Position numbers and translations under genes: made by a program. Below, one piece after another: positions 1-8,589 of a stretch of DNA of 64,000 bases (its first letter is position 1; every line of letters starts with the position of its first letter). The stretch covers positions 310,001 to 374,000 of the forward strand of contig NZ_JAMQOJ010000005.1 of the NCBI RefSeq assembly GCF_031626495.1. Direction: 5' to 3'. The notes under the pieces are model-generated. The model searched no databases. It saw nothing but the letters and a program-made list of their open reading frames with translations, and was not told where the DNA came from. Origin of the DNA: Natrinema sp031626495 (GTDB lineage: Archaea > Halobacteriota > Halobacteria > Halobacteriales > Natrialbaceae).

Positions 1-124
1 TGGCGGCCGCCCTCCTTCTCGAAGACGGCCGTCCGGTGGCCGAGTCTGGTCGTGTACAGCGCCGTCGTCAGTCCCGCGGGCCCGCCGCCCACGACGGCGA
101 CCTCGTACTCGAGGGGATCGTTCA
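1..124 (-). CDS. FAD/NAD(P)-dependent oxidoreductase, N-terminal fragment (thioredoxin reductase-like)
   Basis: Only the first 41 codons are in the window; the gene continues past the left edge. Translation from the ATG at 124 opens MNDPLEYEVAVVGGGPAG. This is a beta strand followed by the GGGPAG dinucleotide-binding loop (residues 13-18), then a helix and a second strand ending in VFEKEGG, whose acidic residue normally contacts the FAD ribose. That is the start of a thioredoxin-reductase-type flavoprotein. The substrate cannot be judged because the CxxC region lies outside. It is transcribed in the same direction as the deoxyhypusine synthase gene upstream. Confidence 0.75.
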
Positions 125-229
125 TCGTGCCCACTCGCGGCCCCAGCGGGTTGAGGCTGGGCCGTGAATATGCGGCCGTCGAGCGGGCAGGGCTCGAGGA
201 CCGCGTCGCGCACCTCGAACGCCGTGAAA

Positions 230-1294
230 TCAGCCTTCGAGCCGTTCCCGCGCGGCGGCGATCACCAGCGGGAGCGTGATCGTCGCGTCGGCGTAGACGG
301 AGACGTTCTCGGCGTCTTTCTCGAGTTTGCCCCACGAACGGGCCTCGTCCAGCGTCGCGCCGGAGAGGCCGCCGGTCTGTTTGGGGTCCATCGTCAGTTG
401 GACGGCGTAGTCGTACGCGCCGGGGGTGACGAGCATCGTCTGGAGGGTGAAGTTCTTCGGGACGCCGCCGCCGACGACGAACGCGCCGGCCTCGTCGGCG
501 TCGAAGGCGATGTCGGTCAGCGGCGTCATGTCCGCCAGCGCGTCCAGCGAGAACGCGGAGGTCTGGGAGTACATCCACGCCTGAAGTCCGAGGACCGAAT
601 CCTGGACGGCGGGGCAGTAGATCGGTACGTCGTTCTCGTAAGCCGCGGCAGCGATGCCGGGGTCCTCGTCGACGTCGTCGCGCTCGTTGACGTCGGCGTT
701 GGCCCGGCCGAGTTCCTCGGTGAGCCGCTGGATCGAGACGAGTCCGTCTTCCTCGCATTCCGCCTCGAGCACTGGAAAGACCTCGTCGCGCAGGTGGGAC
801 TCGAACGTCGCGAAGAACTCCTGTGGGAGGTAGACGTTGTAGATGCGGTCGACGCCCTCGTCGCGGAGGGTCTCGTCGTGTTCGCGCTCGGTCTTGCCCT
901 CGGCGTGGACCGAACCGTGGTGGTGTTTGCCGCCGATGGCCTCGATGGCGTCGTGGGTGAGGTTCGCCCCCGTCGTGACCAGCACGTCGATATAGCCCTC
1001 GCGGATCAGGTCGGCGACGATCGCTCGCATCCCCGTCGGTACCATCGCGCCCGCGAGGCTGAAGAAGACGGTCACGTCGTCGTCGAACATCGCTTCGGTC
1101 ACGTCGACGGCCTCGTGGAGGTCCGCCGCGCCGACGCCGGCGTTGCCGTACTCGTCGGCCAGTTCGCCCACCGTCATGCCCGCGCGGACCTCCGCGTGCC
1201 CGATCGGGTCGTGCGAGAAGGTGTGGCGCTCGGGTTCGTGGTGACCGTCCGCTTCGTCGCCGCCCTCGCTCTCGTGGTCGTGCTCGTCGCTCAT
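230..1294 (-). CDS. dys: Deoxyhypusine synthase
   Basis: The protein transfers an aminobutyl group to a lysine of translation factor aIF5A, the first step of hypusine formation; in haloarchaea agmatine is reported to be the donor substrate. It has 354 residues, the usual family size. A His/Glu/Asp-rich N-terminus (residues 1-30) precedes the core. Visible family motifs are FFSLAGAMVPTGMR (77-90), TTGANLTHD (107-115), GGGVPKN (275-281) and SWGKL (320-324), where Lys323 is the expected catalytic lysine. I chose the ATG at 1294; an ATG at 1315 in the same frame would add seven residues. The frame stays open further upstream, but that part is basic and overlaps the neighbouring gene's 3' end. Confidence 0.95.
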   Translation of the reverse strand: MSDEHDHESEGGDEADGHHEPERHTFSHDPIGHAEVRAGMTVGELADEYGNAGVGAADLHEAVDVTEAMFDDDVTVFFSLAGAMVPTGMRAIVADLIREGYIDVLVTTGANLTHDAIEAIGGKHHHGSVHAEGKTEREHDETLRDEGVDRIYNVYLPQEFFATFESHLRDEVFPVLEAECEEDGLVSIQRLTEELGRANADVNERDDVDEDPGIAAAAYENDVPIYCPAVQDSVLGLQAWMYSQTSAFSLDALADMTPLTDIAFDADEAGAFVVGGGVPKNFTLQTMLVTPGAYDYAVQLTMDPKQTGGLSGATLDEARSWGKLEKDAENVSVYADATITLPLVIAAARERLEG

Positions 1295-1398
1295 GTCCTC
1301 GGCTCCGCGAGCCATCCGTTTGAACGTCGCGGTCTCGCACGGGCGAGGTGGCCGGCAGCGTCGACTCGCTGCCGATCGGCTCCCACCGCGGCCGTCGA

Positions 1399-2216
1399 TC
1401 ATTGCCGCTGCCAGCGCCACCACCAGAGCGGTATCGAACAATCGTCGGCGGCCCCACTCGAGGCGGTCGCAATCTCCTCGCCGCCAGCGAACAGAGCGAC
1501 GCGCACGAGTCCGTCGTCGCCGGATGCGACGAAACAGCGCGTCGCGTTCGGCGGGACGACCAGTCGGGAACGGGTACCGGACTCATAGTCGGCGCTCGAG
1601 GGGGCACCAGCCGCGGATCGAGCGCGCTCGCTCGCAGCCGAGGGCGCACCGTCGACCACCTCGCCGAATATCTCCTCCTGACAGGCCTCGTACTCCGGGT
1701 TTCCGACCGAGAGATCGCCGCCACCGGGAACGACCGGCGTTCCCTCGCGGAACGCGTCGACGCCGGCGACGATCGAATCCTCGGGGATGTCGTCCACGGT
1801 CGCAATATCGAAGACGGCGCTGCCGTCGACGGGACCGAATTCCCAGAAGATATTCCCGATCCCGGCGTCGGTGAGGAAGGTCGCGTCGACCATCACCTCG
1901 GCGAAGTCGCCCACGACGCGGATCGTCTGGCAGTCGATGAAGAAGATGCCCTCCTCGATAGGCGACGCGACCCACTCGAGTTTCGCAGGCGATCGGCGTC
2001 GTTTTCGACGCAGAACAGCGCGGCGTCGTGGTCGGCGTCGACACAGACCGTCTCGAGAGCGATGTCCGTGGGGTCGACCGGCGTCGGGGTACGATCGTCG
2101 GGCCGACCGCCGGCGCTAGCGCTCGAGACGCCGAGTGTGCCCCCGCCGATAACTGCGCCGGCGGCGGAGATGGATCGCAGACAGTCCCGTCGGGTGTGTG
2201 AATCGTCGGTTGTCAT
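1399..2216 (-). pseudogene. Tat-exported haloarchaeal protein, interrupted by a single-base frameshift
   Basis: An ATG at 2216 opens a protein with a twin-arginine signal (TRRDCLRSISAAGAVIGGG) followed by a mature start rich in Asp. After ADRLR the frame becomes basic and stops at 1893. The other minus frame carries sensible acidic protein from about position 1980 (LEWVASPIEEGIFFIDCQ) to a stop at 1399. Adding one A to the AAA at 1981-1983 would join both parts into about 271 residues. I do not recognise the family. Either the gene is broken or the assembly lost one base in a homopolymer. It ends 104 bases before the deoxyhypusine synthase start. Confidence 0.8.
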
Positions 2217-2431
2217 AGGTCAGCCCCCGGAGCCGAGTCCGAGAGTGACGGAACCGTCGTTACTACTGACTATTGTTACCGACAGACTGTCTCAGTTTCG
2301 TACGCTCGAGCAGCGTCCGCAGCGATCGAAACCGATGATAGGGGGCACCTGCCCGCACTGACCCGTCCAGCCAAACTCGGTCTCGGCTGCCGAAACTGTT
2401 TCAGCGGCCGGAACCGGCCGGCAGTCTCGAG

Positions 2432-3199
2432 TTACAGCCCCGTCGGCACGTCGAGGAAGGTCGTCTCGAGTCCCCACTCCTCGAGCAGGTCCCCCAGCGA
2501 CCGGACGCCGAAGGTCTCGGTCGCGTAGTGACCGCCGAGGACGACGGTGATGCCCGCCTCCTGTGCCTCGTGGTAGACCTGCTGTTTTCCCTCGCCGGTC
2601 ACCAGCGCGTCCGCGCCGGCCTCGACGGCCTCGTCGAGCCAGTCGGCCCCGCTGCCGGTGACGATCGCGACGTCCTCGATCTCGTCGGGGCCGAAGTCGA
2701 GCAACTGGACCGGCCGGCCGCCGGTGTCGAGCCGTGCCTCGAAGCGGTCGCGCAGTTCGTCGGGCGTATAGGGGTCGGCCGCGGCCCCGCGCTGGCCGAT
2801 GTATTCGGGGCCGAGTTCGCCGAAGGGAGCACGGTCCTCGAGTTCGAGCAGGTCAGCGACGCCGGCGGCGTTGCCCAGTTCCTGATGGCCGTCCAGCGGG
2901 AGGTGTGAGACGTACAACGCGAGGTCGTTCTCGATCAACGGCGCGATCCGCTCGTAGGTGCGGCCCGTCAGGCGATCGAACCCGCCCCAGGACATGCCGT
3001 GGTGGACGACGAGCAGGTCCGCGTCTGCCTCGACCGCGCGGTCGACCGTCTCGCGGACGCCGTCGACTGCCACGGCGACGCGGTCGATTTCGGCCTCGTC
3101 AGGACCGATCTGGAGGCCGTTCGCACTGGCGTCGAGGTCGGCGTAGTCTGCGGTCCGCAACTCCTCGTCGAGTCGGTCGACGACGCTCGAGAGCTTCAT
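2432..3199 (-). CDS. Nif3-like dinuclear metal-centre protein
   Basis: This 255-residue protein belongs to the Nif3/YbgI/DUF34 family, whose members bind two metal ions in a toroidal hexamer; the cellular function is unsettled (often mis-annotated as GTP cyclohydrolase I type 2). Recognisable parts are SANGLQIG near residue 30, the metal-ligand motif VVHHGMSWGG near 65-75, LYVSHLPLDGH near 115, and the C-terminal GGHYATETFG motif with its His and Glu ligands. I start at the ATG at 3199; the open frame upstream to 3268 is not acidic and lies in the spacer after the oxidase gene. It could be co-transcribed with coxAC, 112 bases upstream on the same strand. Confidence 0.93.
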   Translation of the reverse strand: MKLSSVVDRLDEELRTADYADLDASANGLQIGPDEAEIDRVAVAVDGVRETVDRAVEADADLLVVHHGMSWGGFDRLTGRTYERIAPLIENDLALYVSHLPLDGHQELGNAAGVADLLELEDRAPFGELGPEYIGQRGAAADPYTPDELRDRFEARLDTGGRPVQLLDFGPDEIEDVAIVTGSGADWLDEAVEAGADALVTGEGKQQVYHEAQEAGITVVLGGHYATETFGVRSLGDLLEEWGLETTFLDVPTGL

Positions 3200-3311
3200 A
3201 CCCGCTCGTTCAGGAGCGATCGTCTTGTATCCGGCTGCTTTCGGGCCCGCGACGCCGACGGAACCCACCGCCTCGTTCTCGGTCGAGAAAATCGAACCGC
3301 GACCGACCGCG

Positions 3312-5786
3312 CTACATCAGGTAGAACAGCGGGAAGAGGAACACCCAGACGATGTCGACGAAGTGCCAGTAGAGGCCGAAGTACTCCACCGGCCGATCGT
3401 CCTCGAGGTAGGCGTCGACGCTCGCGATCCGGTAGATCATGAACCCGGCAATGAGCAGCCCGAGGATGACGTGGAGCGCGTGCAGCCCGGTCGTCACGAA
3501 GTACATCGAGTACTCGAGGTCGGTGAACCAGTAGATGTCGTGGGCGAACTCCTGACTCCACTCGTAGCCCTTGATCGCGAGGAACGTCAGACCGAGCAGC
3601 AGGGTGACGCCCATCGACCCGAGCAGCCCCCGTTTGTTCCCGCGCTCGGCCATCACCAGCGCGATGACGACGGTGAAACTCGAGGTGAGCAGGACGTAGG
3701 TGTTGACGAGGCCGATGATCTCCGAGGGCGGTACGGTCCCGATCTCCTGCCAGCCCGTGTGGAGCCGCATGAAGATGTACGCGCCGATGATGGCACCGAA
3801 GACGACGACGTCCGACGCCAGGAAGAACCAGACGCCAGTCTTGGTCGTGCCGACGCCCTCGAACGGCCAGCGCTCGGCGATGGCCATCTCGGGCGCGTTG
3901 AACTCCTCGCGGCCGTACTGGAAGAGCGCGCCCAGGAGGATGGCGGCACCGACCACCGCGAGTGCGGGATAGAGGACGTTGGCGGATCCGCCCGTCTGCC
4001 CGGCGAGTTCCGCCCCGTGGTTGGTGGCGAACGTCGCGACGTACGGCGTCAGTCCCGAGAGCCCGAGGAACGTGACGAACATGCCGACGCCGATCCCGAA
4101 CGGCCAGATGCTCGCGTGGTCCTCGTGGTCGGCCTCGAGCGGCTCGGTCTGCGTTCGCTCGTGGGCGACCGCGCCGCCGTCGGTCGCGGTCGACGATCGA
4201 TCGTCGACGAACTCGAGTTTCCCGCTGGCGTAGCTTGGCCGGTCGGGCCAGTTCTCGAGGGGCGGCGGCGACGTCGTCGCCCACTCGGCGGTCCGCGAAT
4301 AAGCCCACGGATTGTCGGGCGCGTCGGGGCCCGAAACGAAGCTCTTCGCGAGCGTGACGAGCACGAGCAGGACCGACAGGCCGAGCACGAACGCTCCGAC
4401 GGTCGCGAGCTGCTGGAAGAACTCCGTTCCCGGCGGGTAGTCGAAGACCCGTCGGGGCGTCTCCCAGGCGAGGAACATCGGGAAGTACAGCAGGTTGAAT
4501 CCGAAGAAGTAAACGGCGAAGCTGAGCTTCCCGAGCCGTTCGGAGTACATCTTCCCGGTGATCTTCGGCCACCAGTAGTAGAGGCCGCCGATCAGCGCGG
4601 TGACTCCCGAGACCATCACGTAGTGGAAGTGCGCGACGACCCAGTAGGTCCCGCGGAACTCGTAGTCCAGCACGACCGCACCGAGGAACACCCCCGTGAT
4701 GCCGCCGATGATGAACAACACGAGCGCACCGAGCGCGAACAGGAACGGCGTCGTGAACCGGACCCGCCCCTTGACCATCGTGTAGATCAGCGAGAAGACC
4801 ATCAGGTCGAACGGCAGCGAGATTCCGATCGTCGTCGCCATAAAGAGCGTCTTGATCTCGAGATTGATCGTCGTCAGGAACATGTGGTGCATCCAGACGA
4901 GGAACGACTGGACCGCCACGAGGACCATCGCGATGATGACCCACTTCCGGCCGACCAGCCGCCGTCCGGTAAAGGTCTGGAACGTTTCGAACATGATCCC
5001 CAGCGAGGGGAAGAAGACGATGTACACCTCCGGATGGCCGAAGAACCAGAAGATGTGTCCCCACAACAGGCTCGAGCCCTGTTGGGTCGAGGAGTAGTAC
5101 TGGGTCAGCAGGATGCGGTCGGTCAGCATCAGAATCACCGCGGCCAGCAGCGCCGCGAACGCGAACAGCATCATCCAGACCGTCAGCAGCCACGACCAGG
5201 TGAACAGGGGCATATTCCAGGTCCCCATCCCTTCGGCGCGACAGCGGTGGATCGTCGTCAGGAAGTTCACCGACCCGAGGGTGATCGACATGGTGAACAG
5301 GGCCAACGCGAGGATCGTCGTGTTCCCGCCCATCGTCAGCGTGTAGCCGGGGTTGTAGATCGGCACGTTCAGCGGCGCGTACATGTACCAGCCGTTTGCC
5401 CACGTCACCCCCTGGAAGAACGAGAGCAGGACGAGCAGCCCCGAGAACAGATAGAACCAGTAGCTCATCGCGTTCAATCGCGGGAACGCCAGATCCTTCG
5501 CCCCGATCTGTAGCGGCACGACGTAGTTGGCGAAGCCGGTTCCGAACGGAGAGATAAACCAGAACACCATTATCAGCCCGTGGATCGACACCGCTTGGTT
5601 GTACTCGGTGTTCGTGAGGAAGCCGGTCCCGCCGGCCTCCCACAACTGGACGCGGAACAACAGGGCGAGGAGACCGCCGGCCAGCAGGAAGAACATCCCC
5701 GTCCCCAGATAGAGGATGCCGACGTCCTTGTGGTTGGTCGTCACCAGCCACCGCTTGATCGTCGTCCGCGGCGGAAAGTCACTCAT
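3312..5786 (-). CDS. coxAC: Heme-copper cytochrome c oxidase, subunit I/III fusion
   Basis: The 824-residue membrane protein joins catalytic subunit I (about 1-550) to subunit III (about 555-824), a fusion also known from other haloarchaea and Thermus. Heme and copper ligands are visible: His69 in VSIHGLIM, His251 and Tyr255 in GHPEVYI (CuB and the cross-linked Tyr), His300-His301 in VWMHHMF, and His386 and His388 in VVAHFHYVM (heme a3 and heme a). A hydrophilic acidic linker of about 70 residues separates the halves. The enzyme reduces O2 in the cytoplasmic membrane and pumps protons. Subunit II is not adjacent. GGAGGTG lies about 8 bases before the ATG, so this start seems to use a ribosome binding site, unlike most neighbours. 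Confidence 0.96.
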   Translation of the reverse strand: MSDFPPRTTIKRWLVTTNHKDVGILYLGTGMFFLLAGGLLALLFRVQLWEAGGTGFLTNTEYNQAVSIHGLIMVFWFISPFGTGFANYVVPLQIGAKDLAFPRLNAMSYWFYLFSGLLVLLSFFQGVTWANGWYMYAPLNVPIYNPGYTLTMGGNTTILALALFTMSITLGSVNFLTTIHRCRAEGMGTWNMPLFTWSWLLTVWMMLFAFAALLAAVILMLTDRILLTQYYSSTQQGSSLLWGHIFWFFGHPEVYIVFFPSLGIMFETFQTFTGRRLVGRKWVIIAMVLVAVQSFLVWMHHMFLTTINLEIKTLFMATTIGISLPFDLMVFSLIYTMVKGRVRFTTPFLFALGALVLFIIGGITGVFLGAVVLDYEFRGTYWVVAHFHYVMVSGVTALIGGLYYWWPKITGKMYSERLGKLSFAVYFFGFNLLYFPMFLAWETPRRVFDYPPGTEFFQQLATVGAFVLGLSVLLVLVTLAKSFVSGPDAPDNPWAYSRTAEWATTSPPPLENWPDRPSYASGKLEFVDDRSSTATDGGAVAHERTQTEPLEADHEDHASIWPFGIGVGMFVTFLGLSGLTPYVATFATNHGAELAGQTGGSANVLYPALAVVGAAILLGALFQYGREEFNAPEMAIAERWPFEGVGTTKTGVWFFLASDVVVFGAIIGAYIFMRLHTGWQEIGTVPPSEIIGLVNTYVLLTSSFTVVIALVMAERGNKRGLLGSMGVTLLLGLTFLAIKGYEWSQEFAHDIYWFTDLEYSMYFVTTGLHALHVILGLLIAGFMIYRIASVDAYLEDDRPVEYFGLYWHFVDIVWVFLFPLFYLM

Positions 5787-5907
5787 CGAGCCACACCTCC
5801 CGACCGGGCCGAACCCTACGATCGGCGTCCTCGCCGGCTGAGACTCGACCAGAGAAAGCCGTGAAACGCCGGCCGAAGCGACGACGCTGACGAGCGACGG
5901 AATCCAT
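5779..5907 (-). CDS. Possible 42-codon leader ORF overlapping the coxAC start
   Basis: An ATG at 5907 opens MDSVARQRRRFGRRF and closes at a TGA lying eight bases inside coxAC. It sits between a TATA-like box (5965-5974) and coxAC, so it would be carried on the oxidase transcript. The product is strongly basic, unlike typical haloarchaeal proteins, so it may be a translated regulatory leader or simply untranslated leader RNA. Support is positional only. Confidence 0.25.
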   Translation of the reverse strand: MDSVARQRRRFGRRFTAFSGRVSAGEDADRRVRPGREVWLDE

Positions 5908-5964
5908 AATCAACACATCCTCACACGATTTGCCGTATCAAGGTGTCCGGTGCGTTTGCAGGCG

Positions 5965-5974
5965 GTATTTATAC
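5965..5974 (-). promoter_or_regulatory. TATA-like box upstream of coxAC
   Basis: Read on the minus strand the sequence is GTATAAATAC, a near-consensus archaeal TATA element. Transcription would start near 5940, giving an untranslated leader of about 150 bases before coxAC. That fits the Shine-Dalgarno-like GGAGGTG just before the coxAC ATG. Confidence 0.55.
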
Positions 5975-6087
5975 GATCGCGTCGGCAGGGCGGGAAAATC
6001 CGGAGACGGAGCTGTTGTGTCGCTCGAGGAGTGAATCCGCGGATCGTCGGCAGACGAGCGTTCGGCCGAAGTGGTGGTCGAGAGCGC

Positions 6088-6915
6088 CTACTGCGACCGT
6101 AAGTCACCGCCCAGCCACGGATAGTCGGCGACGATCCCGTCGACGCCGGCGGCCGCGAGCGCGTCGAACTGAAGCCAGTTCGTCGCCGTCCAGACGTTGA
6201 CCGCTCGGCCCTCTGCGTGAGCGGCCTCGAGCACGTCGATCGACGGTTCGCCCGAACGCCCTGCGTACGCTGTTCCGGTCAGTTCAGTCCCGACGATCGC
6301 GTTCCGTGGCGGGTGGATCGCCTCGCAGTCGTAGCGACGCGCGATCTCGAGGCCGGCCTCGAGGTCGTCCCAGAGCAGCGGCGCGGCGGCGTAGTCGGCG
6401 ACCTCGCGTAGGGCCGCGATCGCCCCTTCACAGAACGACGAGAAGAGCAACTCGCCGCCGAAGGCCTCGCAGTCGGCGACGACGCGATCGACGAAGGGCC
6501 GCCACGCCTCGCGTCGCCGGTCGCGGTCGGCCGGCGGGAGCGGCTCGCCGACCCGCAGGTCCGATCGGCCGGGACTCTTCAGTTCGACGTTGACGCCGAC
6601 GGTCTCGGGGACGGCCGCCAGCAGTTCGGCCAGCGTCGGAACCGTCGCCTCGGTGCCGAGTACGCGGGTCTCGCGGAGGTCCTCGAGCGGCGTCTCCCGG
6701 ACGAGCCCCGTCGCGTCGGTCAGCGGCCGTCCCTCGCGGGTTCCGTCGAGGCGCTCGTCGTGGACGACCACCGGCGTCCCGTCGGCCGCCGGCCGCAGGT
6801 CGATCTCGAGCATCGACGTCTCGTCGTGTGCGACCGCGCGCTCGACGGCAGCGATCGTGTTCTCGGGGGCGACGCCGGCGTAGCCGCGGTGCGCGATGAC
6901 GGCGGGACGGGCCAT
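6088..6915 (-). CDS. Glycerophosphodiester phosphodiesterase family protein
   Basis: This 275-residue protein has the GDPD TIM-barrel signature: His9-Arg10 in IAHRGYAG, PENT at 17-20, Glu37 and Asp39 in MLEIDLRP, His52 in VVVHDE, and Glu112 in the VNVELKSP strand. These residues bind the metal and act in acid-base catalysis. It would hydrolyse glycerophosphodiesters to glycerol phosphate and an alcohol, feeding lipid-headgroup turnover. No signal peptide is seen, so it should be cytoplasmic. It is divergent from the small gene at 7034, and the 180-base gap on its 3' side holds the oxidase promoter. Confidence 0.93.
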   Translation of the reverse strand: MARPAVIAHRGYAGVAPENTIAAVERAVAHDETSMLEIDLRPAADGTPVVVHDERLDGTREGRPLTDATGLVRETPLEDLRETRVLGTEATVPTLAELLAAVPETVGVNVELKSPGRSDLRVGEPLPPADRDRRREAWRPFVDRVVADCEAFGGELLFSSFCEGAIAALREVADYAAAPLLWDDLEAGLEIARRYDCEAIHPPRNAIVGTELTGTAYAGRSGEPSIDVLEAAHAEGRAVNVWTATNWLQFDALAAAGVDGIVADYPWLGGDLRSQ

Positions 6916-7033
6916 ACCGGGAGCGACGAACGGCGGGATATTGAAACTCCGGTCGCCGCCGACACGCAGTCAGCGGCGGGACGTGGCGATTCCCGGCCGG
7001 CCTTTGATGCGTGTTCCCCGCGACGAGTCTGCT

Positions 7034-7291
7034 ATGACCGAGACCACGCTCACGGACGTCGAACGCGCGCTCGACCGCGCCGCCGACCTCGAGACCGAGG
7101 AGGCCGTCTCCGTCTTGCGGACGGCCCGGCAGGACCTGCAGGATCTGGGGAACGACGCGGACGTAGACGAGGAGCGGCGACGGGAACTCGAGACCGACCT
7201 CGAGCAGCGGATCCGTGCAGTCGAGGAGCGAGACGCCTACGACGGCGGGCTGGGGTCATCGATGAACCCAACTGAGGACGACGCGCCGTAG
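7034..7291 (+). CDS. Small acidic haloarchaeal protein of unknown function
   Basis: The ATG at 7034 gives 85 residues beginning MTETTLTDVERALDRA. The whole chain is Glu/Asp/Arg-rich and predicted helical (ERALDRAADLETEE, then ELETDLEQRIRAVEERDAYD), with heptad-like spacing that suggests a short coiled coil or helical hairpin. The C-terminal 15 residues (GGLGSSMNPTEDDAP) look disordered. I recognise the style of small conserved haloarchaeal proteins but no function. The frame is open upstream to 6896, but that part is basic and overlaps the divergent GDPD gene, so I exclude it. Confidence 0.8.
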   Translation: MTETTLTDVERALDRAADLETEEAVSVLRTARQDLQDLGNDADVDEERRRELETDLEQRIRAVEERDAYDGGLGSSMNPTEDDAP

Positions 7292-7486
7292 CGGCGTTAC
7301 GAGCGGCTGCAGGCAACTGCGGTAGGTCCCTGATCGACGTGCGGTGGCGCGCGCTGTTCAGCGATGAACGACGAGTGAATCGCTGGACGGTATCGTGCGA
7401 GGTCTTCGCGAGCCTGCGAGCGAAGTCGTTCGAGATGGCAAAGCCGTCTCGTGATGCCGAAAACGCGTCGCGTTTGCGAGCAGCTC

Positions 7487-7622
7487 GGAAGACGCGACGC
7501 GTCTTCCGGTGGATGAGCGAACGCAGTGAGCGGTAGCGCGGGACCGACGGTCCCGCGAACCATGCAAACGGGCAGTGCGCGGCGCAACGCGCCGCGACTG
7601 TCGGGACGGTGGAACCGTCCCG
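7487..7622. repeat. Array of four perfect hairpins in a gene-free stretch
   Basis: The gap 7292-7817 has no convincing gene but holds several perfect inverted repeats: 7487-7507 (10-bp arms, GGAAGACGCG/CGCGTCTTCC), 7537-7557 (10-bp arms, CGCGGGACCG), 7578-7596 (7-bp arms, CGCGGCG) and 7602-7622 (9-bp arms, CGGGACGGT). Loops are 1-5 bases. They resemble the GC-rich palindromes scattered between haloarchaeal genes. They could form cruciforms or act as transcript 3' ends for the gene ending at 7291. Short open frames here on both strands are basic and overlap the palindromes. Confidence 0.8.
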
Positions 7623-7785
7623 CAGCGCCCGTGAGCAGAAATCGGCTGGGGAGGAGTGGTAGTCCCTCGTTGCCACGCTAGCAGAGAACCTACCGACCGT
7701 CCGGCTCTATGCGTATTTGAGGTATCAGATTCCGCTGGCAGGGTATTTCGTCAGAGAACCCGGCGAGATCGGCCGATCTCCGGCC

Positions 7786-7795
7786 CTTTTATTCG
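7786..7795 (+). promoter_or_regulatory. TATA-like box for npdG
   Basis: CTTTTATTCG lies about 27 bases upstream of the npdG ATG at 7818, the spacing expected for a leaderless haloarchaeal transcript. No ribosome binding site is obvious before the ATG. Confidence 0.5.
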
Positions 7796-7817
7796 GATGC
7801 CCTCCCGAGAAGTGGGT

Positions 7818-8486
7818 ATGCGAATCGCACTACTCGGCGGCACCGGCGACATCGGCGAAGGACTCGCGCTACGCTTCGCTCGCGACACGAGCCACGAGAT
7901 CCTCATCGGCTCGAGAGACCCCGAGAAGGCCCGCGACCGCGTCGCGGACTACGAGGAGGTCCTCGAGGGGCGCACCGACGAGGTCGACATCAAGGGCTTC
8001 GGCAACGAGATGGCGGCCGACCGCGCGGGCGTTGTCGTCCTCAGCGTCCCGCCGTACTACGTCGGCGACACCGTCGAAGCGGTCGCCGACAGCCTCGATT
8101 CGGACACCGTCCTCGTGACGCCCGCGGTCGGCATGCAGGGTGACGAGGACGGCCTCCACTACCACTCGCCGAGCGCGGGCAGCGTCACCGAACTCGTCGC
8201 AGGGCGAGCCCCCGACGAGGTCCCCGTCGTCGGCGCGTTCCACAACCTCGCGGCCGACGCGCTGTCGAACCTCGAGAACGAACTCGACCTCGACACGCTC
8301 GTCGTTGCCGACGACGACGCGGCCGGCGACACCGTCGTCGATCTCGCGAACGAGATCGAGGGCCTGCGCGCGCTCGAGGCCGGCCCGCTGGCCAACGCGG
8401 CGGAAGTCGAGAGCGTCACTCCGCTGGTCATCAACATCGCGAAGTACAACGAGGGCATGCACGACGTCGGCGTGAAGTGGATCTAG
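7818..8486 (+). CDS. npdG: F420-dependent NADP reductase (NADPH-dependent F420 reductase)
   Basis: The 222-residue protein matches the Fno/NpdG family, which moves hydride between coenzyme F420 and NADP. It begins MRIALLGGTGDIGEG, the characteristic GGTGDIG nucleotide loop of this family, followed by IGSRDPEKA (NADP phosphate-binding Ser-Arg). VLSVPPYY and TPAVGMQGDEDG are further conserved core segments, and the C-terminus ends in the family-typical NEGMHDVGVKWI. The ATG at 7818 was chosen over the 54 extra upstream codons because it follows a TATA box at leaderless spacing and fits family length. Functional partners in this window are cofE (36026) and mer (36796). Confidence 0.95.
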   Translation: MRIALLGGTGDIGEGLALRFARDTSHEILIGSRDPEKARDRVADYEEVLEGRTDEVDIKGFGNEMAADRAGVVVLSVPPYYVGDTVEAVADSLDSDTVLVTPAVGMQGDEDGLHYHSPSAGSVTELVAGRAPDEVPVVGAFHNLAADALSNLENELDLDTLVVADDDAAGDTVVDLANEIEGLRALEAGPLANAAEVESVTPLVINIAKYNEGMHDVGVKWI

Positions 8487-8489
8487 ACG

Positions 8490-8562
8490 GCGACCCGTTG
8501 TCGCGTTTTCGAACGGATTCTCGCAGTGAGTGAGGCGAGCGAGCGCGTCGCTCACGGGTCGC
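8490..8562. terminator. Inverted repeat between npdG and thioredoxin (possible bidirectional terminator)
   Basis: GCGACCCGT (8490-8498) and ACGGGTCGC (8554-8562) form perfect 9-bp arms. The loop itself holds a GTGAG/CTCAC repeat. The element lies between two convergent genes, so it may end both transcripts. Confidence 0.4.
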
Positions 8563-8589
8563 GAAAACCGGAAAACGGCTGCGGTTCGT

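Noticed and set aside
230..1441. Longer deoxyhypusine synthase start at 1441
   Set aside because: The extra 49 residues are basic and overlap the 3' end of the Tat protein gene; the ATG at 1294 fits family length.
2292..2477. 61-codon minus frame with CGRC
   Set aside because: It overlaps the Nif3 3' end, and the Cys residues do not form a paired metal site.
3225..5513. 762-codon plus-strand open frame
   Set aside because: It is antisense to the clearly recognisable coxAC gene; its length only reflects the rarity of stop codons in GC-rich DNA with biased third positions.
7292..7817. Hairpin array considered as a CRISPR array
   Set aside because: The palindromes differ in sequence, and there is no regular repeat-spacer period. 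No CRISPR array or cas gene was seen elsewhere in the window.
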